Origin: an uncultured Oscillospiraceae bacterium
Lineage (GTDB): Bacteria; Bacillota; Clostridia; Oscillospirales; Oscillospiraceae
Direction of reading: 5' to 3'
DNA length: 44,300 bases
Assembly: GCA_944385465.1 (NCBI GenBank)
Contig: CALWXH010000010.1
Location: 1-44,300, forward strand
The translations under genes and the position numbers were made by a program. Under the pieces are notes generated by a model. That model did not search any database and had not been told where the DNA came from. It worked only from the letters and a program-made list of their open reading frames with translations. Shown in pieces: positions 22,290 to 29,195 of the stretch. How positions within the stretch are numbered: the first letter of the stretch is position 1; each line of letters opens with the position of its first letter.

Positions 22290-23576
22290 TTATCTCACGT
22301 TTACCATCCGGGTGTACCGCCGCAGGGAATACTCCCCGTCGTGGGACTCCCCGGCGAAGGTGTCTGACATCTCCCCGGCCCGGAGCACCCGGGTCACCCC
22401 GGCGCGGGTCAGCAGATCGGTGAGGGCGGCCCGGTCCTCCTCCGGGCACAGCAGCCCGGCGGTCTGGAGCCGGCCCTTCTGCCGCCGCAGGGTGGGCAGC
22501 AGCTCTTTCCGGGGCAGGGCCTTCACCAGCGGGTTGCCGAACAGGTCGGACAGCTCCAGTTCACGGTCTGTGCAGGCGGTGAGGGAGCAGCCCCGGCCGT
22601 GGTAGACCTGGCGGTCCGCCTGCCTGGCGCCGCCGGAAATGGCCCGCTCCACCCGCTCCTGATACCGCCGCAGGGTCAGCTCCGCCGCCGCGCCCAGGCT
22701 GCGGGCGGGGCCGCTGGCGGCGGCCTGCTCCAGCAGGGGGAGAAAGTCCCGGCAGAAGGCGTGGACATCCTCCTGGCGCTCGGTATCCAGGTAGATGACC
22801 TGGCAGGAGGAGCACAACAGCTGGCGGGTCTCCACGATGTGCCGGGCCAGGGCGGGCCAGTCCCGCTCCCGCTCCTGTGCCCCGGAGAGGTAGGCGAAGC
22901 TCAGCCGGTGGCCCCACTCGATGAGCTTTACCCCCACGGGGGCGAACCGGCGCACGGCGGACACCGCCCCGTCCCCGCCCCAGACCACCACCCCGTCGCT
23001 GAGCTGGGCCATGCGCAGCAGGGCGTCCACGTCCTCGGAGGGGGTGTCGAAGGCGTAGATGAAGTCGGCCAGGGCGGGCTCCTCCCCGATGAGCTGCCGG
23101 AGAATTTCCACGGACAGGCCGTTGTCCGCCTGGGGCAGCTTCAGGATGTTGATGTTGCCGGTGAGCAGCCCCTCCACCACGCTGTAGGCGGGCAGACCGT
23201 CCACATTGCCGGCGGCGATGTGGAGCAGCACCCCCAGAGGGGCGGGGCGGACGGTAATGGGCGGCAGCCCTTCCGGCGGCCGGGTGACAAAGGGGGCGGT
23301 GTCCGTCCCCAGTTCCACTTTGAGCTTGTACTCCAGGGCCTCCCGGGTGAGGTGGGGCCGGATCTGGGCCAGGTACCGGTCCGCCAGCTCCACCTGGGAG
23401 AGCAGGCTGTCAAACTCCCCCCGGTCCAGCCGCCGGCCCAGCCGGTCAATGGCGGCAATGACCAGCTCCGGGGAGAGGGACTGCTCCGCCAGGGTGCGGT
23501 TGAGCTGTTCCTCCAGGCTGTCCAGCAGCTCGTCCTGGCAGCTGGTGTCATATACGTTGCCGTTGGCCAGAATCAC
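22290..23576 (-). CDS. luxC: LuxC-type acyl-CoA/acyl-protein reductase
   Basis: This 428-residue aldehyde-dehydrogenase-fold protein matches the LuxC fatty-acyl reductase family, which reduces an activated acyl group with NADPH to an aldehyde. The LuxC nucleotide segment GNVDGLPAYSVVEGLLTGN and the catalytic cysteine region RQLLCSSCQVIYLD are visible. It starts at GTG 23576, overlapping the stop of the upstream luxE-like gene by 4 bp (GTGA), with GGAGGGG before it, so the two are translationally coupled. No luciferase (luxAB) gene is in the window. Substrate and product are not evident. Confidence 0.88.
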   Translation of the reverse strand: MILANGNVYDTSCQDELLDSLEEQLNRTLAEQSLSPELVIAAIDRLGRRLDRGEFDSLLSQVELADRYLAQIRPHLTREALEYKLKVELGTDTAPFVTRPPEGLPPITVRPAPLGVLLHIAAGNVDGLPAYSVVEGLLTGNINILKLPQADNGLSVEILRQLIGEEPALADFIYAFDTPSEDVDALLRMAQLSDGVVVWGGDGAVSAVRRFAPVGVKLIEWGHRLSFAYLSGAQERERDWPALARHIVETRQLLCSSCQVIYLDTERQEDVHAFCRDFLPLLEQAAASGPARSLGAAAELTLRRYQERVERAISGGARQADRQVYHGRGCSLTACTDRELELSDLFGNPLVKALPRKELLPTLRRQKGRLQTAGLLCPEEDRAALTDLLTRAGVTRVLRAGEMSDTFAGESHDGEYSLRRYTRMVNVR

Positions 23577-24700
23577 AGGACATCCCCTCCTTTTCCCAGC
23601 AGCTCCGCGGCCCCCGCCGCGCAGGTCTTGATGTCCTTCAGCCCCACCCGGCCCAGAATCTCCAGCCAGGGGGCTGGGTTGCCGCAGGGGCAGGAGCCGG
23701 CGGGGTGGAGGATGCCCAGATCGTCGGTCATCACCGCCAGAATGGGGGTGGCGGTGAGCAGCGGGGTGAGAAACTCCACCAGCCCGGGCTGGCCGGGGGG
23801 CAGGGGAGCCAACGTCTCCGGGTCCCGGATGATGACCCGGCTGTAGATGGGCACGTGGAAATGGTGGTGTACGCAGTCGGCATAGAGAATGGGGTGTTCC
23901 ACGGCGCTGAACACCTCGATGATGTGTTCCTCCGGGATGCCCAGCACCCGCTGGGCCAGGTCATAGAGGACGGGCTTTTCCACCTGCTGGGTGTAAAACT
24001 GCTTCCAGCCGCCCCCCAGCAGGATTTTGGAGCCGGGCGGCAGGGACAGCCGGACGCCCCGGCTCTCCAGCAGCCGGAGCAGGAAATAGGTGTAGGAGGG
24101 AAAGCCCACCAGCCGGGTGGGGAACCGGGATTTGCCGCAGCGGACCAGGGCGTCCGCCACCCCGTCCAGATCGGGGGTGTAGCTGCCGTTTTCGTACTTC
24201 AGGGCGTAGGTCCGGCTCAGGGCGGGGGCCAGCAGGGTGGCGCCAAAGGCGGTGCGGGCCACCGAGGTTCGGTTGTCCCGCCGGGGCTTGTAGCCCAGGA
24301 TCACATAGTGGGTGGGCCTGGGGGAGAAGAAGCCCCGGGGCCGGCCGATCTTCCACAGCATGTTCCAGTCGCACCACAGGGCGGGGAAATCAAAGCCCAC
24401 CTCGCTGAACTGGCCTGAGGTGCCCGAGGAGGTGGACACCGCCGCCATCCTCCACCGGGGCAGGGAGAACAGCCGGTGCTTTTTGAAGGTCAGTGTGGGC
24501 AGGAAGGGGAGTTTCTCCAGGTCGGCATACTCCCGCAGGTCCTCCGGCCGGAAGGAGAAGCTGTCCAGCACCGCCCGGTACTCCGGGCAGTGGGCGTAGT
24601 GGAAGGCGCAGTTCTCCCGGACGGCCCGGAGGAACTGCTCATCGCTGGCGGGCAGGTCATAGGGATCTTTCCGGCGGAACAGCCTGGTGCGCTGGCTCAT
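23573..24700 (-). CDS. luxE: LuxE-type acyl-protein synthetase
   Basis: This 375-residue ATP-dependent adenylate-forming protein resembles LuxE, which activates a fatty acid as acyl-AMP, transfers it to its own cysteine and passes it to LuxC. The AMP/ATP-binding motif VSTSSGTSGQFSEVG is clear, as are FPSYTYFLL and the late LLGGGWK segment. Cysteines near the C-terminus (GSCPCGNPAP, KDIKTCAAG) are candidates for acylation. AAAGGAGG precedes the ATG at 24700. It forms a two-gene unit with luxC, and an HTH membrane regulator lies upstream on the same strand. Confidence 0.88.
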   Translation of the reverse strand: MSQRTRLFRRKDPYDLPASDEQFLRAVRENCAFHYAHCPEYRAVLDSFSFRPEDLREYADLEKLPFLPTLTFKKHRLFSLPRWRMAAVSTSSGTSGQFSEVGFDFPALWCDWNMLWKIGRPRGFFSPRPTHYVILGYKPRRDNRTSVARTAFGATLLAPALSRTYALKYENGSYTPDLDGVADALVRCGKSRFPTRLVGFPSYTYFLLRLLESRGVRLSLPPGSKILLGGGWKQFYTQQVEKPVLYDLAQRVLGIPEEHIIEVFSAVEHPILYADCVHHHFHVPIYSRVIIRDPETLAPLPPGQPGLVEFLTPLLTATPILAVMTDDLGILHPAGSCPCGNPAPWLEILGRVGLKDIKTCAAGAAELLGKGGDVL

Positions 24701-24783
24701 GGCGCCCCCTCCTTTCAAAAACAGGGTTCAAAACCAGGTAACACAGACGGGACTGGAACGCATCTTCTGTTTGGTCTATCCTA

Positions 24784-25725
24784 TCATATCCCCGCCGGGA
24801 AGACAAGAAAAAGGCCGCCCGTTTCCCGGACGGCCAAAAGGTCAGGGCAAGCCTGTCTTTTGCGCAGGCGGTGGGTGCGAATCCCCCGGACCAGGCAAAC
24901 CAGCAGGACGGCCAGCAGGGCCAGCCGGCCGAAGTCCAGAGCGGTTACGAGCAGAAGGCGCAGATAGAGATACATGCGGCCAAATGGCTCCCCCTGGATG
25001 CGGTGGGGCAGCGCCAGGCTGATCTGGTCCGCCAGAAAGGGGAGGGCCAGGAACAGCGCCCACCCGGCCACCAGGGCGGGGACGGTCCGCCGGGTGAAGT
25101 GGAAGGTCCCCTGGCGGAAGCGGCGGACGGTGAGCACCAGGAGCAGGATGGCCAGGAGGACGAAGGCCCAGGCGATGGACATCCAGAAGATCAGGCTGGG
25201 GAAGCCGGAGGAGAGCACGCTGGCGGTTTGGAAAATCAAAGTCCACCCGATGCCCGAGGCGAAGTGCAGATAGAAGCACCCGTAGAACAGCCAGCTCCAG
25301 GCGCACCACAGCCCCGGTCGGCGGCAGGTGAGACAGAGCACGCCGCACACAGCCAGAACGGGCCCGAAGAGAGAGAAGAGGGATATATTCAGGACAGCCA
25401 TCAGGCCGCAGAAACAGAGCAGCAGGATGCCCACCAGCTTGCGCAGGGGAAGTGTGCCGGATGCAGGTTTTGCGGGATCTGGGGTGGAGCCGGAAGCCGT
25501 CTCTGGGGCCGGTGACGCGGACCCGTCCGGGGCGTGCCCCACCAGCTCGTCCAAGGTGACGCCGAAAATCCGGCTCAGGGTGATGAGTTTGTCCAGCTCG
25601 GGCACCGAGGCGTCCGTCTCCCATTTGGAGATAGACTGCCGGGAGACCTCCAGGCGGTCGGCAAGGTCAGCCTGGGACAGGCCGCGCTCCAGGCGCAGGC
25701 GGTGAATGGTTTGGCCGAGAGTCAT
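24784..25725 (-). CDS. XRE-family HTH regulator with polytopic membrane domain
   Basis: This 313-residue protein has an intact N-terminal helix-turn-helix (LSQADLADRLEVSRQSISKW), a linker rich in Ser/Pro/Ala, and six or seven hydrophobic segments from about residue 95 to 290. Membrane-bound XRE proteins of this type are common in Clostridia and probably pass a membrane signal to promoter binding. The start ATG at 25725 follows GGAGGCG. A consensus promoter and a 14-bp palindrome lie upstream. It precedes the luxE-luxC pair on the same strand but is separated from it by a terminator inside its own 3' end. Confidence 0.85.
   Translation of the reverse strand: MTLGQTIHRLRLERGLSQADLADRLEVSRQSISKWETDASVPELDKLITLSRIFGVTLDELVGHAPDGSASPAPETASGSTPDPAKPASGTLPLRKLVGILLLCFCGLMAVLNISLFSLFGPVLAVCGVLCLTCRRPGLWCAWSWLFYGCFYLHFASGIGWTLIFQTASVLSSGFPSLIFWMSIAWAFVLLAILLLVLTVRRFRQGTFHFTRRTVPALVAGWALFLALPFLADQISLALPHRIQGEPFGRMYLYLRLLLVTALDFGRLALLAVLLVCLVRGIRTHRLRKRQACPDLLAVRETGGLFLVFPAGI
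24813..24835 (-). terminator. Terminator hairpin within the 3' coding end of the HTH regulator
   Basis: On the minus strand GGCCGTCCG (24835-24827) pairs with CGGGCGGCC (24821-24813; one mismatch, T opposite G) around GGAAA and is followed by TTTTTCTTG. It lies before the stop codon of the regulator, so transcription may stop just at the end of the reading frame. Confidence 0.7.
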
Positions 25726-25756
25726 CAAAACGCCTCCTCCATGGGATTCTGACCCT

Positions 25757-25800
25757 ATTGTAAAAGAGACGGTAGAAATTTGTCAACCAAGCCGGCTTGG
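25757..25800 (-). promoter_or_regulatory. Promoter of the HTH regulator with adjacent 14-bp palindrome
   Basis: On the minus strand TTGACA (25786-25781), an 18-bp spacer and TACAAT (25762-25757). Directly upstream of the -35 is CCAAGCCGGCTTGG (25787-25800), a perfect palindrome that could be an operator. Confidence 0.75.
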
Positions 25801-25829
25801 CAGGGCGCAACTGACGGTTGCACAGAGAA

Positions 25830-25865
25830 AAAATCCGTGTGTTTCACGGGAAACACACGGATTTT
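25830..25865 (-). terminator. Terminator of ctfAB with a parS-like core
   Basis: AAAATCCGTGTGTTT (25830-25844) pairs with AAACACACGGATTTT (25851-25865) around CACGGG. On either strand the arm ends in T residues. The hairpin core TGTTTCACGGGAAACA (25840-25855) differs from parS at one position. Confidence 0.8.
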
Positions 25866-25895
25866 TATCGATGACAGGATGCTGGGTGCCTCTGA

Positions 25896-26552
25896 TTACA
25901 CCATGCTCTTCAGCTCGGGGCTGATGATCAGCTCGGCCTCGGTGGCGGCCTGAACCTGCTCCACAGTGAACTCGGGGTTGATCTCGGTCATGTAGAGGCC
26001 CTTGTCGGTGACCTCCAGCACGCACATCTCGGTGATGATCTTGGTGATGCAGTGCACGGCGGTGTAGGGCAGCTTGCACTTCTTCAGGATCTTGGGGTTG
26101 CCCTTGGCGGTGTGCTCCATGGCCACGATGACGTTCTTCGCGCCCACCAGCAGGTCCATGGCGCCGCCCATGCCGGGCATCTTCTTGCCGGGGATGATCC
26201 AGTTGGACAGGGAGCCCTCCTGGTCCACCTCCAGGCCGCCCAGGACGGTGGCGTCCACATGGCCGCCGCGGATCAGGCCGAAGGAGACAGAGGAGTCGAT
26301 GAAGCTGCCGCCGTGACCCACAGCGGAGGGGGAGCCGCCGGCGTCCACCACGTGGATGGGATCCTTGTTCTCGTCGGTGACAGCGCCGGTGCCGATGATG
26401 CCGTTCTCGCTCTGGAGGGTGACGTGCACCCCTTCAGGCAGATAGTTGGGGACCAGGGTGGGCAGGCCGATACCCAGGTTGACCACGTCGCCGTCCTTCA
26501 GCTCCTTGGCCACACGGGCGGCGATGAACGCTTTGATCTGAGACTTTTCCAT
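25896..26552 (-). CDS. ctfB: 3-oxoacid (acetate/butyrate-acetoacetate type) CoA-transferase subunit B
   Basis: This 218-residue beta subunit of a family I CoA-transferase moves CoA between short acids such as acetoacetate, acetate and butyrate. The catalytic glutamate is in QSENGIIG, and the GGAMDLL and EVTDKGLYMTEINPE segments are typical. The ATG at 26552 overlaps the ctfA stop codon (TAATG), so translation is coupled. Together with thl upstream it points to acetoacetyl-CoA metabolism. Exact acceptor preference cannot be read from sequence. Confidence 0.94.
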   Translation of the reverse strand: MEKSQIKAFIAARVAKELKDGDVVNLGIGLPTLVPNYLPEGVHVTLQSENGIIGTGAVTDENKDPIHVVDAGGSPSAVGHGGSFIDSSVSFGLIRGGHVDATVLGGLEVDQEGSLSNWIIPGKKMPGMGGAMDLLVGAKNVIVAMEHTAKGNPKILKKCKLPYTAVHCITKIITEMCVLEVTDKGLYMTEINPEFTVEQVQAATEAELIISPELKSMV

Positions 26553-27241
26553 TAGTAGAGACCTCCCTCAACCACATAATCCACAAACACGCCGGAGGTG
26601 CGCACATCCTCGGGGGCGATGTCGCCGATCTCCACCACCTGCTCCGCCTCAGCGATGACGGTGTCGGCGGCGGTGGCCATGACGATGTTGAAGTTGCTGG
26701 TGTCGCCCTTGTACCAGACGTTGCCCGCCTTGTCGATCTTGTAGCCGGCGATGACGGCGAAATCGGCATGGATGGGGGCCATCAGCAGATAGTCCTTGCC
26801 ATTGATGGTCTGCTTGCCCAGGCAGTAGGGGTTGTCCTCCACGATGGTGCCCACGCCGGTGGGGGTGAGCACGCCGCCCAGACCGGCGCCGTCGGCCCGG
26901 ATCATCTCAGCCAGGGAGCCCTGGGGGATCAGGATGACTTCCAGGGTGCAGTCCTGCATGGACTGCTGGGCCACTTCGGGGTTCAGGCCCACGTGGGTGG
27001 CGATGAGCTTCTTGATCTGGTGGTTGTGCACCAGCTTGGCCACGCCGTAGTAGTCCTCACCCATGGGACCGCCGGGCATGGAGGCGTCGTTGCAGATCAT
27101 GGTCAGATCCTTGACGCCGCTCTTGCTCAGAGCGTCGATGAACTTGTGGGCGTTGCCGCAGCCCATGAAGCCGCCGAACATTACGGTGGCACCGTCGGGG
27201 ATCAGCTTGACCGCCTCTTCGATGGATACAAATTTGGGCAT
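26552..27241 (-). CDS. ctfA: 3-oxoacid CoA-transferase subunit A
   Basis: This 229-residue alpha subunit starts MPKFVSIEEAVKLIPDGATV, then has the glycine-rich CoA segment GGFMGCGNAHKFIDAL, and further on GADGAGLGGVLTPTGVGT. The start is the ATG at 27241 with GAGGAGG upstream. It is coupled to ctfB. Only 36 bp separate it from a terminator hairpin after thl, so either it depends on read-through from the thl promoter or an unseen promoter lies in the repeat-rich region. Confidence 0.94.
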   Translation of the reverse strand: MPKFVSIEEAVKLIPDGATVMFGGFMGCGNAHKFIDALSKSGVKDLTMICNDASMPGGPMGEDYYGVAKLVHNHQIKKLIATHVGLNPEVAQQSMQDCTLEVILIPQGSLAEMIRADGAGLGGVLTPTGVGTIVEDNPYCLGKQTINGKDYLLMAPIHADFAVIAGYKIDKAGNVWYKGDTSNFNIVMATAADTVIAEAEQVVEIGDIAPEDVRTSGVFVDYVVEGGLY

Positions 27242-27277
27242 TTGATTTGACCTCCTCAAAGGTTTGGTAAAAGCAAA

Positions 27278-27305
27278 GGGGGCGGTTCCGCAAGGACCCG
27301 CCCCC
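27278..27305 (-). terminator. Hairpin between thl and ctfA
   Basis: GGGGGCGG (27278-27285) pairs with CCGCCCCC (27298-27305). On the minus strand it is followed by TTTGCTTTT, a broken T-tract, so partial termination is plausible. Confidence 0.65.
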
Positions 27306-27383
27306 TTCGGGTCGTGTACTGTGTACTTGCCGCCCGCTGCCGGAGAGGACAGGGGGCAGATCGCCGGGGAGCAGACAAAAGAG

Positions 27384-27658
27384 GCTGCTCACGACGGCTC
27401 CGCGCTTCTTGGTTGTCACGCTTCGCCTGTTCGCGACGCGGCTCTAAGCCGGTACATCCGCACTCCCGCGGGGCGGCTGCGCCACCCCGCATCCGTGTCT
27501 GCGTACCGTCTTAGCCCGCTGCTCACGACGGCTCAGACGCTTCTCGGTTGTCACGCTGCGGATTGGACACGCGGCCGGATCGCTTTCACTGCGATTCGCT
27601 TCACAAACAGAATTGCTCCGCAATTCTTGGTTTGCAAAGCTCACTGCGCTCCAAGCTC
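27384..27658. repeat. Modular repeat region between thl and ctfA
   Basis: The 448-bp gap 27242-27689 holds no gene. It contains two copies of a module starting CTGCTCACGACGGCTC (27385-27400 and 27519-27534, each followed by GCTTCT-GGTTGTCACGCT), the element GCGAAGCGTGACAACC on the other strand, and a 79-bp hairpin module (27580-27658) homologous to 12088-12166. These modules are shared with the T-box leader insert, so they belong to a dispersed, structured repeat family. Confidence 0.8.
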
Positions 27659-27689
27659 CCCTGCGTGTCTATCCTCCGCGCTTCTTAAA

Positions 27690-28949
27690 TCAGCACTTCT
27701 CGAAGATGGTGGCGACACCCATGCCGCCGCCGATGCACAGAGTGGCCAGGCCCTTCTTGGCCTCGGGGCGCTTCTGCATCTCGTGGAGCAGGGTGACGAT
27801 GATACGGGCGCCGGAGCAGCCCACGGGGTGGCCGATGGAGATGGCGCCGCCGTTGACGTTGACCTTGCTCATATCGAAGCCCAGCTCACGGGCCACAGCG
27901 ATGGACTGAGCGGCAAAAGCCTCGTTGGCCTCCACCAGGTCCATATCCTCGATCTTCAGGCCGGCCTTGGCCATGGCCTGACGGGAAGCGGGTACGGGGC
28001 CCACGCCCATGATCTTGGGATCCACGCCGCCCTGGCCCCAGCTCACCAGCTTGGCCATGGGCTTCAGGCCGTACTTCTCCACAGCCTCGCCGGAAGCCAG
28101 CACGATGGCGGCGGCGCCGTCATTGATGCCGGAGGCGTTGGCGGCGGTGACGCGCTGCACGTGCTTGCGGGCATCGGCCTCGTGCACCTGGGTCACGTCA
28201 AAGGTGTGGACGATCTCGTCCTCCACGCCCTCGGGGCCCACGGGGAAGGCGCCCTTCAGCTTGCCGATGCTCTCGGTGGTGACGCCGGCGCGGGGGAACT
28301 CGTCCACCTTGAACTCCACCATTTCCTTCTTCTTCTTCACCATGATGGGGACGATCTCGTCCTCGAACTTGCCGGCCTTCTGAGCGGCCTCGGTCTTCTG
28401 CTGGGAGGCGGCGGCGAACTCGTCCATCTCCTGACGGGTGATGCCCCACACGTCGGCGATGTTCTCGGCGGTGGTGCCCATGTGGTAGTTGTTGTAGGCA
28501 TCCCACAGGCCGTCCTTGATCATGGTGTCCACAACCTTCTTGTCACCCATGCGGGCGCCCCAGCGCTCGTTGGGCAGGGCGAAGGGAGCGGCGGACATAT
28601 TCTCGGTGCCGCCGGCCACGATGATATCAGCGTCGCCGGAGAGGATGGCGCGGGCACCCTCGATGACGGACTTCATGCCGGAGCCGCACACCATGCCCAC
28701 GGTGTAGGCGGGGACGGAGTAGGGCAGGCCGGCCTTCACGCCCACCTGACGGGCGGGGTTCTGACCCAGGGCGGAAGTGAGGATGCAGCCGAACATCAGC
28801 TCATCCACCTGCTCGGGCTTCACGCCGGCGCGGTTCAGGGCTTCCTTGACCACCACAGCGCCCATGTCGGCAGCGGGGGTGTCCTTCAGGGAGCCGCCAA
28901 AGGAGCCCACGGCGGTACGGCAGCAGTTGACAACATAGACATCTCTCAT
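27690..28949 (-). CDS. thl: Acetyl-CoA C-acetyltransferase (thiolase)
   Basis: This 419-residue thiolase condenses two acetyl-CoA to acetoacetyl-CoA or the reverse. The nucleophilic Cys is in GMVCGSGMKS, the catalytic His in NGGAISIGHPVGCSGA and the second Cys in LCIGGGMG. It is about 25 residues longer than the usual 390-395; the extra part lies around residues 240-265 (PVGPEGVEDEIVHTFDVTQV) just before the TAANASGINDG motif. A strong promoter lies upstream. It heads a thl-(repeat)-ctfA-ctfB unit, consistent with butyrate or acetoacetate metabolism. Confidence 0.95.
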   Translation of the reverse strand: MRDVYVVNCCRTAVGSFGGSLKDTPAADMGAVVVKEALNRAGVKPEQVDELMFGCILTSALGQNPARQVGVKAGLPYSVPAYTVGMVCGSGMKSVIEGARAILSGDADIIVAGGTENMSAAPFALPNERWGARMGDKKVVDTMIKDGLWDAYNNYHMGTTAENIADVWGITRQEMDEFAAASQQKTEAAQKAGKFEDEIVPIMVKKKKEMVEFKVDEFPRAGVTTESIGKLKGAFPVGPEGVEDEIVHTFDVTQVHEADARKHVQRVTAANASGINDGAAAIVLASGEAVEKYGLKPMAKLVSWGQGGVDPKIMGVGPVPASRQAMAKAGLKIEDMDLVEANEAFAAQSIAVARELGFDMSKVNVNGGAISIGHPVGCSGARIIVTLLHEMQKRPEAKKGLATLCIGGGMGVATIFEKC

Positions 28950-29003
28950 GACACATAACCTCCAAAAAAATTGTTGTTCACAATGGGGATCGCATCTGAC
29001 AAA

Positions 29004-29032
29004 ATTATATACCTCAGCGCCGGAAAAATCAA
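29004..29032 (-). promoter_or_regulatory. Promoter of thl
   Basis: On the minus strand TTGATT (29032-29027), a 17-bp spacer and a perfect TATAAT (29009-29004), about 55 bases before the thl start. The remaining upstream stretch to 29150 is AT-rich without a gene. Confidence 0.85.
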
Positions 29033-29154
29033 CAGGGAGGTTGGAGCATTTGGAAAAGAAAAGTGCGTTTTTTTATAAAAAGTTTCTGACTGAGGGGAAA
29101 AATACACTTCCCTTTTGGTAAGTGTGACGGAGAAATCCCGCCGGAACGGCACAA

Positions 29155-29179
29155 AGGCCCCCGCGCGCGGCGGGGGCCT
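29155..29179 (-). terminator. Terminator after the P-type ATPase
   Basis: AGGCCCCCG (29155-29163) pairs with CGGGGGCCT (29171-29179) around CGCGCGG. On the minus strand TTTGTG follows. Confidence 0.75.
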
Positions 29180-29195
29180 TTGGAACAGGGAGTGT

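Noticed and set aside
22290-24700. Bacterial luciferase operon
   Set aside because: luxA, luxB and luxD are not present nearby, and the organism type is anaerobic; only the aldehyde-forming pair is supported.
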